A stretch of 64,000 bases of DNA from Molossus alvarezi. Taxonomy: Eukaryota; Chordata; Mammalia; Chiroptera; Molossidae. Numbering within the stretch: position 1 is the first letter of the stretch; each line of letters starts with the position of its first letter. This document shows positions 9,793 to 21,975 of this stretch, piece by piece. A program made the translations under genes and the position numbers. The stretch is from positions 29,611,182-29,675,181 of the forward strand of contig CM073893.1 of NCBI GenBank assembly GCA_037176705.1, read 5' to 3'. A model generated the notes under the pieces. The model was not told the DNA's origin, did not search any database, and was given only the letters and a program-made list of their open reading frames with translations.

Positions 9793-11933
9793 TTTTAAGG
9801 GAGAAAAAAAACTAACCCAATATTTCTCACAAAGTTAAATAATTGTTTTTACCTGGGATTTCAAATCATATGGTGCTGAATTTCAGAAAATCTTTAAAAA
9901 AAAACTGTTGAGCAATATATACAATGAAAATCATTCAATTATATTAATAATATAACTCAGCCAAAACGGAAAAATTGAAACAAAATGTATAATTAAGGTC
10001 TTAGATTCTTGTTTTATTGTATGACTACCAAATTTAAATACCCAACAAATTTGTTTATTGCTAAATTTCTATGCTATGCCCTATGCAAAAATTAAGTTTT
10101 ATAAAAGAGATATAAATTATTAAATTATCAGATGATTTCCTAAAGTCAAAAGTCAAGGGAAAAAATTAAGTCAAGTGTAGGGTTTAAAGTCAGTGATAAT
10201 TTTCCCTTTGTTTTATGTAATTATAAAGTTAGAATAATCATGTAATTATTTTTCTATTATATAATTTATTTCATTATTTTTAGATTTGAATAAAAGGAAA
10301 AAGATGACTCTTTTTATAGTCATATTTAAAATAATGAATCCTTTAGGTGTCTCCACTGAGTAAGATATCAAAGAATTCTATAGGTCAATCAATAAAGGTG
10401 CAAAAATTTTTTAAAATACTCGGGCAACACTAGAAAGAAATCAGTGTCCACAGCCTCTGCATTAGTGATGAGACCAGGCTCTTTTATTCTCACTCATATT
10501 TCAGACACACCATTCAAACAGATATTGCTTTATAAAAGCAGTAATAATTTGGGAAGTTTTCTGGGCTCATGTATAAGAAAGCAAAGTACTCAATTTGAGC
10601 TATCTTTTTTACAGCTCTTCATTCTTTCATTATGACCTGAATCTCTTCCACAGGACTCTCTGTACTCTTTGTGTGGGAGCAAAGAAACCTCCATTGTGTG
10701 CATCCCTTTGTCACTTTAAATGCATTATTCTGTCCTGAGTATGCAGGAAACAATCCAAGCCCTTCACTGAAGATTCAGTCTGTGAAATGCAAGATAGTGA
10801 CTCAATTTGAGAACAATGTGTTTTGCTTTCTTTCAGAGGGAGCTGGTCAATACCTACTTTCTTGTTTCCAAACTTATAATGTTTCCCTGATATTTCTAAA
10901 GTTGACATTGGGAAATACACAACAGACATAGTAGGAAATTATAAAATGTTTTTATATTTATTTGGGATCCCAAATGTCACCACAGCTCAATCTAATAGAT
11001 ATAATTTTGGGCAAAACAGCAGGTACTGTGTTTTCTTAACCATGTTTACATTCCAAGCTTTTTGCATATCAAGATTTTTTTTTTTAATAAAATATTTTAT
11101 TTACTTTTTTACTATAATTCGATTTGTGTTTTTTGTCAACATTGATATTAAGCTTTTTCTAATTTTCCTGGTTTGAAGACAGCTATTCTAGCACATTTTC
11201 TCACTATAGTGTTTCACTTATTTAATATTTTATCACCATTCTAATAGCATTCCCTATATCTATGACCAGGAAGGAGAAGTATAGAAGTCAGTGTGCTGCT
11301 CAGGGTGTTTGGTTGTATCCATAATATCCTTCATAAACGGTGGTTCAAAAAGCCAAGAGCAAATCAACTTACATCATTCATTCTTTTTATCATTCATTTA
11401 TTGTTTCTTTCCAATATTTTTCACTCTGTAATATTGGATAATGACTTAAGAAGTCTTATTTAATCTCATTGAATTTTCACAACAATTAATTTTATATAAG
11501 ACTATAAAAATATAAATATATCTTAAAATTATTTTAGCCACATTTGTATTGGTACTGTACAACACATATTTCCCAAAATACTATATCTATATATAATATT
11601 TAAAAGCAGGTAATTTTCTATAAATTTTGCTTATTCAATGAGCAAAGTCTTACATCATTAGAATTTTATCCTGTTTCCTATTTATCACACTGAAGATCTT
11701 TTCAAGTTAGATCCACACAATATTACTTAGTAACATATTAATTATTTGAATAACAATATGATATAAATAAAATAATTAAATTCTAATAATTAGCAATCTT
11801 TGGGTATTCTGCATATGCCATCTTAGTGCTCCAGAATCCTATCTGTGATAGCTTTGAATGAAAAGTCAGCCTGCCTTAAAAAAACAGGCTAAAAAATTAT
11901 GCCCTTATGGAGAATCGATCCCTTATTATTTTG
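9793..11933. other. Unassigned AT-rich sequence
   Basis: No gene recognised. A moderately GC-richer block at 10430-10930 has short open frames on both strands but no motif I can name. The rest is low-complexity AT-rich DNA. Confidence 0.55.
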
Positions 11934-11942
11934 TAATGCTTT

Positions 11943-12213
11943 TTTTTGTTTGTTTATTTTTTTGGTTAATCCTCACCAAATGATATTTTTTTCCATTGAT
12001 TTTTTTTTTTTTTAGAGTGGAAGGAGGGGGGGGGAGAGAGAGAGAGACAGAGAGGTGAGAGAGACACATTGATTGGTTGCCTCCTTCATAACACCAACCA
12101 GGGGGCAGGAATTGACCTTGCAACCCAGATATATGCCCTTGATCAGAAAAGAACCTGTGACCCTTTGGTTGGCAGGTCAGCACTGTAACTGCTGAGCCAA
12201 TCCAGCCAGGGAC
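11943..12213 (-). mobile_element. Ves-type SINE (TCCTCGGGTGAGGAT group), diverged
   Basis: The complemented 3' block (TAATCCTCACCAAATGATATT) is followed by a T-run, a G/A-rich tract, ACACATTGATTGGTTGCC, and a head ending GAGCCAATCCAGCCAGGG. Flanking TAATGC words at about 11934 and 12215 may be a short target-site duplication. Confidence 0.88.
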
Positions 12214-12239
12214 ATAATGCATCTTTTTAAACCTGATAA

Positions 12240-12320
12240 TTTTGTTGTTGTTGTTCTGAAGTGAGCTCTATCTGAAATTAATATTGCTACTCCAGCCTCT
12301 TTTGATTAGCATGGTACTTC
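12240..12320 (-). mobile_element. Tiny L1 ORF2 endonuclease-region scrap
   Basis: The plus strand shows the complement of the ORF2 segment just after the endonuclease active-site region (ATTAATATTGCTACTCCAGC). The same words occur at about 730-760 in copy A1 and 25580-25610 in copy B. Very short and old. Confidence 0.55.
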
Positions 12321-12635
12321 GATTATAGTAATAAAGAGCATGTAGATATATCTCTAAAAAATATGTAAGATTTGTACAGAAAAACTTTTAAAAAACTTTG
12401 ATGAAAGTATCAAAGAGCATCTAAATAAATAGAGTCATTTCATGCACACGAACAGAAAAAAAATATTTTAAAATAACAATTATTTCTAAATTGATTTCTA
12501 GGTCTAAGACAACTCCAATGAATAGTCAAAGAAGCTACATTATAGATACCTACAAACTAATTCTAAGGTTCATGTGGAAAAACAGGATCCCCCAAATAAC
12601 AAACAAAATATGTTTGTACAATGTTTGAAGGCTAA

Positions 12636-12905
12636 TACTACCCTATTTTTATTTAGTTAGTTTTTTTAATCCTAATCTGAGGATGTTTTTCTGTTCATCT
12701 TCGGATAGAGTGGGAGGGAGGAAGAAAGAAAGAGAGAAAGAGAGAGATTGACTGGTTGCCTCCTATGCCACTCCGTCCAGGACTGGGGAGCGAACTGCAA
12801 ACGAGGTACATGCCCTTGACCAGAATTGAACCCGTGACTCAATGGTCCATGGGCCGATGCTCTAACCATTGAGAAAACTGCCCAGGGCTGACTACCCTAC
12901 TTTTA
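12636..12905 (-). mobile_element. Ves-type SINE inserted in an older L1, with TSD
   Basis: Complemented 3' block (TAATCTGAGGATGTTTTTC), GA-rich tract, and a head ending in CTAACCATTGAGAAAACTGCCCAGGGC. The TSD ACTACCCTATTTTTA (12636-12650) and ACTACCCTACTTTTA (12891-12905) matches at 14 of 15 positions. The L1 sequence resumes directly afterwards, so the SINE is younger than the L1. Confidence 0.94.
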
Positions 12906-14669
12906 GAGTTATGATAAGTCTATTATAATCAAGATATCATGGTATTAGCAAAAGATCAGACATCAGTTAATGAAACTTATAGTGAGTCCATAAATTGAAT
13001 AAAAAAACAGTAAACTGATTTTTGACAAAAGAAATAAAGGCAATTCAACAGAGAAATGACAGCATTTTCAACCAATTATTGAAAAGGAAAACTTCTGCTC
13101 TGATGTAGACACTGTTAAAGAAAAAGAAAGGACTAGTCATTGACTAGAAGAAAAAAATTACAAAACATAATTTATACAAAAATTATACAAGATAATTTTA
13201 AAACCCAACAATAAAAAACAAACAAATAAAAAATATGATCTGATACCACACAAATAAGGTGTGGAGATGGCAAAGGAGTGTAAGATGTCCAGCATCACGT
13301 GCCCTTACGGAGCTGTGCATTAAAATGAACAATATGATGACTCTACACATCAAATTAAAATACCTCTAAACGAAAAATCTGATAATAGTAAATTCTAGCA
13401 AGCCATTAAAGAAACAAGAACTCTCCTTTATTGTTGCTGGGCATGAAAAATGTTACAGCCACTGTGGCAGACAGATTAGCAGCAGCTTACAAAGCTGAAC
13501 ACGGTCTTACTATATGATCCAGTGACTTTGCTCCTAGTGATTTGCCAAATTGACTTCAAACTTTGTGTCCAAACAAAAATCTGCTCAAAAAATGTTTATA
13601 AAAGTTTTATTCTTAATCATTCAATACTGGGAACAAACTAGATGTCCTTCTGAGGACAGCTAGCTATAGGTGAATAGATAAACCAACTATAGTACCTCTG
13701 TGCAACAGAATATCATTCAGTGATAAAAACAAATGTGAGCCACAGAAACATAAAGGACACTTAAATGTCCCTTGCTAATAGAAAGATGCCAGACTGAAAA
13801 GCTTATATGGTTCGCGATGACTATTTTGTGGCATTCGGGAAAAAGCAAATCTGAGAGGCAGTAGAATAATCAGTGAGGATATAAGAAGATGTGACTAAGG
13901 GAGGTATGGGGAATGATAAGGCAGTGAAAATGTTCTGTATGGCATTGTAATCATGTAATCATGTAATCATATTATGTACTTGACAAAACCAATACCACTT
14001 GACATCACAAAAGTGAACTTTAATACATGCAAATATTTAAAAATCATTCAGGAGGCTGGAGATCACAGGAAGAAGTGCAAAGTTGACAGAAGACTCTAAC
14101 TGTACCACAGATGTATGGAACAACCTCAGCGAAGGGATGGGAGGAAAGGATGCTGATCTGTTATCTGTAAATGGGTGGGATCTATAAGGCCAAATGCAAA
14201 AGAACTACACCCAGCACAGTAGTATAGCTATAAAAATTGTTACCCATGGAGACTTGAGTTTACAGTTCTGGTACTGATGTATTATAGTATAAATCTCTAC
14301 TTGATTTGAACAATTAAGTAAATGAATGACAGATGGTGAGAACCTTATTTCTCACTAATGGCCTTAGAATTACAGATTAGCAAGGGGAGGAAGTTAGAAT
14401 GATCTATGTGCCAATAGATTAGAGTTGAAGACATCAGAAATTCACCTAGTAATATGTATGGTTATGTATATGCGTTAATACAGACACAGCATATCTTTCC
14501 TTATTGTGTCAGAAGTGGTATCCCAGCAGCAACAGCATAACTGGCCCTCAGATCTTGGTTTTGAGTGACATTCTCCAGTGAAAGGAACCAGTGGTGCTTA
14601 GAGAAATTGCTGATTCTGAGTCTGTGCAAGATAAAAAAAAATGAGCCCAGTGCATTATAAAGTGCAACA

Positions 14670-14868
14670 CACACGCAGACACACACACACAGACACACAC
14701 AGAAACATACACACAGACACACATACAGATAAATACACATACACAGAAACACACACAGACACACACACACGGAAACAGACACACATACAGATAAATACAC
14801 ATACACAGAAACACACACAGACACACACACACAGAAACACACGCACTCAGACGCACACACACACACAT
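14670..14868. repeat. CA-rich microsatellite with 62-bp higher-order repeat
   Basis: A (CA)n-type tract with interspersed GA, TA and AAA words. Inside it, a 55-bp segment beginning at 14714 is repeated identically at 14776, a 62-bp spacing. Long open frames on both strands here are repeat artefacts. Confidence 0.9.
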
Positions 14869-15378
14869 TGATGGGATTATAAAACACACAAGAGCTGACT
14901 ATAAGAGTCCCAGTGGCCAAAACTAGAAAAATTTAAGGAATAAAGTAAATATAATGGTATTGGACTATTACACAACTTTAAATAAATATCCATTTGTCTA
15001 CACTGAAATAAATAAATGATTGGATAAATGATATTTAGTGAGTTAAGAGACAAATTTCCCATGCAGAAGGATTTATAACAATTTAGGTAAATACTCTGCC
15101 CTTACAGAAGAGAAGCAGAATTCTGCACTCCTTGGTGCAGTCTGCATAGTGACTCCATGTTAAAGGACAGTGTGGGACTTAAGGGGAAAAGGATAAGGTT
15201 ATAGTGGAGAAAACTGGCAAGTGCTACCTCAGCCAGGTGTTGAAGTTTAACACTAATGCTGATAATCATGTTGATGGTTTCGGCCTTTCATGTGATGAGA
15301 ATGACACTTTATGTCTGTGATCTTCCTCCCCAAAATTGATAACTCCAATCTAACCATGAGAAAATTATCAGAAAATGC

Positions 15379-15904
15379 TGTCAGTGGTACGAGGATCAGC
15401 AAGACCAGGTTCTTGTCTCCCAGAGAAAAGATTTCAACACGGGAGGAGGATTTGCAGCAAGCAGCAAAGCTTTATTCAAGCGAAAGTACATCTGAGGGAT
15501 TCTTAGATGGGCAACTCCAGCGAGGTTCCGGTGCCCCAGTGAGTCTAGTTCGTGGCTTTTGTCTTATTCTTGCCCCTCCCACGCTTTGCCCTAGTCTTCT
15601 GCACCATGTCCTCTAGCTGGTGGGCTCCCTGGAATACCTGTGTCAGCTTAGCTGGTGGGCTGCTTAGAATTTCCTGTGCCTGCGGGTGTCTTGTAAGATT
15701 TTGTCCTTTTGGTGCTGTGAGTCGTTTTTACTGCATTTATTCTCCCTGTTTTTGTCTAACTTGGATGGCTGTTTTCATTTTCTATTCTCCCTTTCCTTTG
15801 TTTATTTAAGCATGGTTTTTGGTCAGTGTATCTATTCTCTGCCCTGCTCATATCGCTCTAACTACTATTTCTAACAATCCCAGCTGAGAGACATTCAACT
15901 CTCA
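15379..15904 (-). mobile_element. Solo LTR of an endogenous retrovirus, minus strand
   Basis: On the minus strand the 526-bp block begins TGAGAGTTGAATG and ends CCACTGACA, giving TG...CA termini. A polyadenylation signal AATAAA (complement at 15471-15476) lies within AATAAAGCTTTGCTGCTTGC, followed by an R/U5-like stretch of about 90 bp. No internal retroviral genes are present. No clear short target duplication is visible, so the exact ends are approximate. It lies inside the old L1 3' UTR. LTR identity is good; the retrovirus class is not determined. Confidence 0.72.
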
Positions 15905-16499
15905 TAGCCAAGGGGAATCTAAAGATACATGATGAATAAATGTAAAGTGGTATTCTGAATGTTATCATAGAACATAAAAAAGGAATTAGGCAAAAACTAG
16001 AACATATGGACTTTAGTTAATAATAATGTACCAATATTAGTTCATTAATTGTAACTCATGTACCACAGTCATGTAACACATGAATAACATGGTAACTGGG
16101 TGTGGATATTTGGGAACTCTTTATACTACCTTATCAAATTTTCTATAATCTATGTTCTTACAGAAGTCTACATAAATAGTCATGTAAAAATATTTTAATA
16201 TTTTGAAAGGATGAGAACATATAAGAGACACAGATCCCCCAATCCCTGTATCATCCCTCCTTTTTTGCAAAAGCAATTTTAAAAATTGAATTCCCTTAAT
16301 ATTTTTGCATAAAACATAACTAAATACTAATCTAAATTTTACATTATTTTATCAACATGCAAAGGCTCTCTGCAAGTGGTAACTAACCCAAACCATTTAG
16401 CATCTAAAAAATGTTCAGATAAGTAAGTCTATCTAATAGTGCTGAGGAGATAGAGGCAGGTTAGGTAGTAGCGGATGGGACCACGGGACGTTTGAGATG

Positions 16500-17257
16500 A
16501 TGTGGGGCTCAGCACACAGGTAGGCAACCCGGTACACGGCATATCTGGAGGTTTATTTGGACTCTATATCTCAAAATAAAATTAAATTCAACATGGGCAA
16601 TGTGCTCTCAGGCCAGAAACTCCCAGCCCCATTTACAGAAATGCAAAGCTCCTTGCAGGAGCACAGGTCAGTTACTTAAAAAATCCGGAAAGGTTGGTTT
16701 CAGGCTAGAGGGAAACAGAGACTGATTGTGTAGTTCCTTTTTCTGAGTTTGCAAAGGAATTTTATTTGCTGTTAAAGAATATAGTGCTGGTGATTCTGAC
16801 CTATTCCCATTAATAGACCTACCGGTTTCTGGGAACAAGGCACCAGGATGGCTGAATAATTGGATTTGGGGGAGAAACCAAAAGGAAGCATAAGGTTGCT
16901 CCAAGGGCATTTCCCCCTCCTCACTAACAGCCTGGGAGATGTTGAAATGATCATAGAAAGGGAAGCCTGTAAGGCCCTTAGACATGATCTAGGGCTGAAC
17001 CCAGTCAGGTAGAAAACACAAGTTGTAAAATGTATGGATGTTGCTAAGGCAGAATTCATTGAAAGGACCAATCAGAAGCTAGCAAAGTATATATCTACCC
17101 CTAGACAACAGGGTCCCATGGGCAGCACACATGAGTCCCCTCCCCACTGCGGGGAGTCTGCCTACTTTTCAAATAAACTTTCTTTCACTTACCTTCGTCT
17201 GTTAACTCATTCTTCAGTTTTGCAGGACATCACACCCGAACACTGCCAGTGGTTTCA
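16500..17257 (+). mobile_element. Solo LTR, gammaretrovirus-like, plus strand
   Basis: The 3' part has a classic LTR promoter order: CCAAT box at 17068-17072, TATA-like TATATA at 17088-17093, GGGGAGTCTGCC, then AATAAA at 17172-17177, and a U5-like tail ending GTGGTTTCA at about 17257. The upstream U3-like part (about 16500-17060) is assigned by composition and continuity, and its 5' edge is uncertain. No retroviral coding sequence follows. The layout is typical of class I (ERV1) LTRs. Confidence 0.62.
17068..17177 (+). promoter_or_regulatory. LTR promoter and polyadenylation signals
   Basis: CCAAT (17068), TATATA (17088) and AATAAA (17172) are spaced as in retroviral LTRs: about 20 bp from CCAAT to TATA, and about 84 bp from TATA to the poly(A) signal. 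Present activity is unknown. Confidence 0.6.
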
Positions 17258-20200
17258 GTACTATGATATACTCTTCATTTTTGACAGTATTAAATTTATT
17301 TATAGTCATTGAGTAGTGGGAAAACTTACATGACTTAATTCAGAATCACCCAAGTTGCTAATATATAATAGATGAAGAAGAAAACTATTGGGTCTCTAGT
17401 CTTTCACAAAAGCCAACAAACGTGGGGTCACTGAATGGTAAGACAATAACATAATGACATTATGTCCCCATTTCATTTTTCCATGTATGAATGTTCTGAA
17501 ATATAAATTATACAGAAACATAGAATGAATGTTGCTTAAGTAAATATGTTAATTGTTTACTCATTGATGACAACAAATCGAGTGGTAATCATTAAAAACA
17601 AAACAAAACAAAATAATGCCCTATGAGAGAAAAGCAAAATAATTTAAAATATAGTTTGTGAGGCTCTGGACAGAATAGAATGTCCAAGAAAATATGCATA
17701 ATCATATGTGTAATGCCCGGAGAAAATATCAAGCATTTAAATCTTTAGATGATTTCAGAGCTTGATTAATCCCCCCAAAAATATAATTGTTTCAACCCCT
17801 GCCCTTTCCTATTAGTGAAAACACACACCCCCCCCAAAAGCATATGCAGTATAAATGAGAGTAACTGAATTTGAAAATGCAGGGTCTAATAATTTTTGTA
17901 ACAATTCTGCATTAAATCTATTTATGGAACATTCTTTAAATTTTTCAATCTTCTGAAGAAAAAGTAAAATAATACGTGACTACACTATTTTTAATATTTT
18001 GAAGCAACTGACAAATGCATAGACAGTCGACACTAATGTTAACACTCTAAACCATAGGAGCTTCACTAAAAATTATAGCAATCACAGTTCCTGCTTAATT
18101 AAGTTTATAGCTGCAAATAAGTGGAAATACTGTAAGTAGTATAGATCCAAAAGAGAGTCTATCATTGTAGATATAATTAAAACTTAAAAAATATACAAGA
18201 ATGAATGGAACATTTCTTATCCTCAACAGTCTTAAAGACAAGACCACTATTTCATAAACATCTTCATCCTGCTAACTAGTAGAAGGCTATCAAATGTAAA
18301 TAAATAACAAAGAGCTGCTTAAAAACTAAAGCATTATTGTGAAACTGGCAAAAATTCTTCCATTTGTTACCTAAATCAGAAAAGCCCAAGGAAATAATGC
18401 TATTAATTTTATAATGGGTCTGTTGGTTAGTCATAGTTAATTGATATTAAATATGAATTTTAGTTTTATTTCTTTTCTGTTTTTCAATCTAATAAAAAAC
18501 TTCACATAACATCTTTACAAGCAAACTTTTATGAGCGAAAATATTTATTTCTGAAACACATGTTCTAGAAGTTCAATTTTAACAAAACATAAGACCTTCC
18601 TCATTTATTTCATTATTTTCTTTTTCTTATTTTCTTTACCAAATGTGAAAGGCATGGTAGACATTTCATACTTCATATATATTAGACATAAACTATTGTT
18701 TAATCTTTCCAAGATCTTTTTTTCTTTTTTTTCTTTTTGTTAGATTGGACAAAAACAGCTTTCAGTCTAGGGACAATTTCCCATTATCATTTAAACAATA
18801 ACATACTGAGTACTTTAAGCGACACCTCATGTATTATGAGATTTTTCTACTCTGGCTGGTGGACACGCAAGCTATTCTGGGCCTTGTGTGAGCTCCTGGG
18901 ATGGTTCTGCCTGTTAGTTTCTGGTAAATCTTTCTCCAGGCTCAGGATTATCTTCACATAAATTATCTGGTCAGTGTTCAGTAAAGATTTAAGGGAAACT
19001 TTAGCAAGATCTCTGGTTTTCTTTCTCTATGTAAGAGTATTAACAAGTAGCATAAATACCACCCACTTGTCCAGTTGGGTATACTAATGAATATCCACAA
19101 TTTACTGAAAAGTTTTTGGAATACTGCTGCCCTTACTATAAAAGATCACATTTTCTCCATATTCAACCAAAATAACATATCTTGATAGATTTCAGGTCTC
19201 ATCTATTAATCTAGACTTTTTTAAAATCAGAAATATGTAAAACAATTTCACTCATCACTTTTCTGAGAGAAAAATATATTTTTAATCTGTTAATTTAGTC
19301 AATTTGTCTTATTGTTTTAAATGAATTCATTAATGAATACTTTTAAATATAATGTTTTTATTTATAATATGTAGGTATTAATACTTAGGTATAAATACTT
19401 ATAAACCAAATAAACAGCATCTTTTTAGGTTTCCAAGTATTTAAAGAAGTTAAATATTCCTCTAGTCAAGATTTTGAGAACTGTTGATGTATTTAATTTT
19501 CTTACACTAATTAGCAGTTTTAGTCATTTGAAACAGACTAATGCCAATAATTTTCTGTAAGCTATTTTTTTTTTTTTTTTAATTCTCGGTGTAAACGTTA
19601 GGTTCAACTAAAACTTTTAGATGAAAATTGTGTTAGCCCCAATATTTGAAGATATCTGCCCATTCTTTAAGTCTATTATTCAACAAAAGGTGTGAATATT
19701 ACATAAGACAGAAACATTCTTTTAATATTTCCTTTGGGCTACTCAAATGGTTTCTTGTCTTTAGGATATGTGCATGAGAATGAAGAGATGGTGAGAGGTT
19801 TGTATAAGGGATATCATTTATGTATACCTATCCCCCTCAAAATTCAAGATTCTGCTTGGATTTCAGTTCTCAGTTAGAGAAATCTGTCTATCCATGACAT
19901 CCAAGTATAACACTGTCTGTCTGTTTCTGAGATTTATACGCTAGCATCACAAAGGGGAAATCCACCCACAGAAAGATGCTCAAGGCTTGCACAAAGATCT
20001 GAAAAGATCTGACAATAGAATATAGAACCAGAACTCGATTCTCATTTCCGGGAGCATTGCAATTTATCACTCCCTAGATATCGTCTTCAGCAAAGAAATC
20101 TATAAATTTCACCTTGAAGGAATTAGCTGAGCTGCTTTTTGTGAATCTGTAATATGTTCATGAATTCTGTTTCCACTGTTTTATTAGTGTGAATCATGAG

Positions 20201-20886
20201 CAGTCAGTTCTTTATTCCTTAGTCTTCTACATCTGCTTCTCGAAAAAGACCTTTAAAAGTCACCTGAAAAAAAATTAAAAGCCTGTGTGTCCCTTGAGAC
20301 TGGTAAATCTCTACTCCTTATCTGGTTTGTTACAATGTTAAACTCATTTCCTGACAAGCCTAAAGCTCTATATAGGAATATTTTGTCCTTTTTAAAGGTC
20401 TTCCATCAGGATAAGGATTTAGATTGTATTTAATTTAAAATCTAGCAAAACTTGACACCATCTAAGATTAAAGGAAAACTGATAGGCTTCATAATAAATA
20501 TCTCTAATGTAATGGCATGTGATAAACTCATTTCTATCTATAGTAAAAACTGTTCAAATTTTTACCTTTATGTTAAAATTATAGCTGTCATTTATTTTTT
20601 CTTGCTATTCCAATCTTAGAGATTCACCCAAAGATTCAATTTTCTAATTATTTGTCAAATGAATTAAAATATTTCTTACAATGGAAATATCAATATATGA
20701 CTATAGAAATGTAAATCAATTTAAGTGATAAATTTTAATCTATTAAACATAAATGAATATATATAGTAAATAATACAGAATAAAATAGACTTTATTATTT
20801 AATATATTTTATCCTTACTTTTATATGATTATAATACATAAACTTCTCTTTGTATACTTCCTGACAAAATGACAAAAACTAATTAT
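17258..20886. other. Unassigned AT-rich sequence
   Basis: No gene recognised. The block at 18740-18960 is GC-richer and could be an old repeat (TCTGGCTGGTGGACACGCAA). Another at 19860-20100 has a short minus-strand open frame of 60 codons without motifs. The remainder is AT-rich, with T-runs at about 19566-19580. Confidence 0.55.
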
Positions 20887-21160
20887 AAAAAAACTTGCGC
20901 CCTAGCCGGTTTGGCTCAGCGGTTGGAGCGTCGGCCTGCGGTCCTGAGAGACCCGGGTTCGGTTCCTGCTAAGGGCGCGTACCTCGGTTGCAGTTTGTCC
21001 CCGGCCCTGGTCGGTTGTGTGGGTCGCAGCCACTCGATGTGTTCCTTTCACATCGATGTTTCTCTCTCTCTCTCTCTCTCTCTTCCTCTCTCCCTCCCAC
21101 TCTACCTGAACAAAAAATGGGAAAATGTCCTCGGGTGAGGATAAAAAAAAAAAAACTTGC
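20887..21160 (+). mobile_element. Ves-type SINE, full length, well preserved
   Basis: Begins GCCCTAGCCGGTTTGGCTCA at 20899. The A-box-like part is TGGCTCAGCGGTTGG and the B-box-like part GGGTTCGGTTCCTG. It continues with GTTGCAGTTTGTCCCCGGCC, a (CT)n tract at 21061-21081, and the 3' block TGTCCTCGGGTGAGGATAAAA. The TSD AAAAAAACTTGC lies at 20887-20898 and 21149-21160. The best-preserved full-length copy here and a good reference for the others. Confidence 0.96.
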
Positions 21161-21724
21161 ATCCTTTTTATCACTAGCCAAAGTATGCTGTAAATAATAG
21201 ATGAATACATTTTTGCTTGATTATAGATTGATAGTTATTAATTCATTTTATTTAAATTTCCAAATTATAAGATTGAAGGTTTCATATAAAAATAAATAAG
21301 AACAACTTCTCATTTCAAAATTTCAGAACTTCATACATTCAGAATGGTTTGATTAATTTTCTATTACTTTTACTAGGAAAGAACATATAACGAAAACATT
21401 TAAAATTAATTAAATACTCATCTATTATAAGAAATAACTATTACTTTCTCAATCAAAACTTTACATGAACATACAAAATTTTTTAATAATATCTCCAATA
21501 TAATTCAGGCTGTATGACATAAAGACTTTCTTAAGACAAGTGACTAAAAAATAAATTAATTAAAACATCTGTTTCAGTGAAGAGATAAATAAATTTTCAG
21601 GAACTATTAACAACAACAACAAAAAGAAGTATCAAGAAAAGCATTGAACATATATACAATCACATCTAATATGATTTCTATAACACAAGAATAAATGAGC
21701 CAAGCAATGTGCAAAAGAAAGAGA
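21161..21724. other. AT-rich spacer, nothing recognised
   Basis: AT-rich sequence between the SINE and the L1 at 21725; no gene-like frame. Confidence 0.6.
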
Positions 21725-21737
21725 CTACAAATTTCTT

Positions 21738-21975
21738 CTTTTTTAATTAAATAATTTTTGTTACAGATGTTTCTCCTTTTCCCCCCACTGATTCCCCCCT
21801 CTCCCTCCTTCCCTGCCCTGTCCCCAGCTTTGTTGTCCATGTCCATTGTTCATGCATACATGCACATAAGTTCTGTGGTTTATCTCTCCCCACCACCCCC
21901 TCCTCTGGGGATTGTCAGTGTGTACCCCACTTCCATGTCTCCGGGACTACTCCATTCCTCAGACTGTTATGTTCA
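21738..21975 (-). other. L1 3' UTR, copy B
   Basis: Complemented A-rich end (TTTTAATTAAATAATTTTTG) followed by a C-rich stretch, the complement of the G-rich polypurine tract typical of L1 3' UTRs (about 21775-21910). It matches the end of the plus-strand L1 at 61185-61383. Confidence 0.88.

Larger units (their letters stand above)
12490..16210 (+). mobile_element. Ancient L1, 3' half, interrupted by SINE and LTR
   Basis: Scattered L1 landmarks on the plus strand are in the correct order. First comes an ORF2-like stretch at 12500-12640, continuing at 12891 beyond a SINE. The ORF2 3' region at 13430-13790 includes CTATATGATCCAGTGACTTTG and AACTAGATGTCC. A long 3' UTR ends in ACTTTAGTTAATAATAATGT and GGGAACTCTTTATACTACCTT near 16010-16135, words typical of old L1M-type 3' ends. 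It is cut by a Ves SINE (12636-12905) and by a solo LTR (15379-15904). Heavily decayed. Continuity over the whole span is inferred. Confidence 0.65.

Noticed and set aside
14501..14920. Long Cys/Val-rich and Thr/His-rich frames on both strands
   Set aside because: They are translations of the CA-rich microsatellite; frames stay open because the repeat has no stop in those phases.
16668..17071. Minus-strand frames across the plus-strand LTR as possible retroviral genes
   Set aside because: They show no retroviral protein motifs and lie in the U3-like part of an LTR on the opposite strand.
20899..20975. tRNA gene, suggested by A- and B-box-like sequence
   Set aside because: The sequence is the head of a SINE with tail and target duplication, repeated many times; it does not keep a full cloverleaf tRNA.
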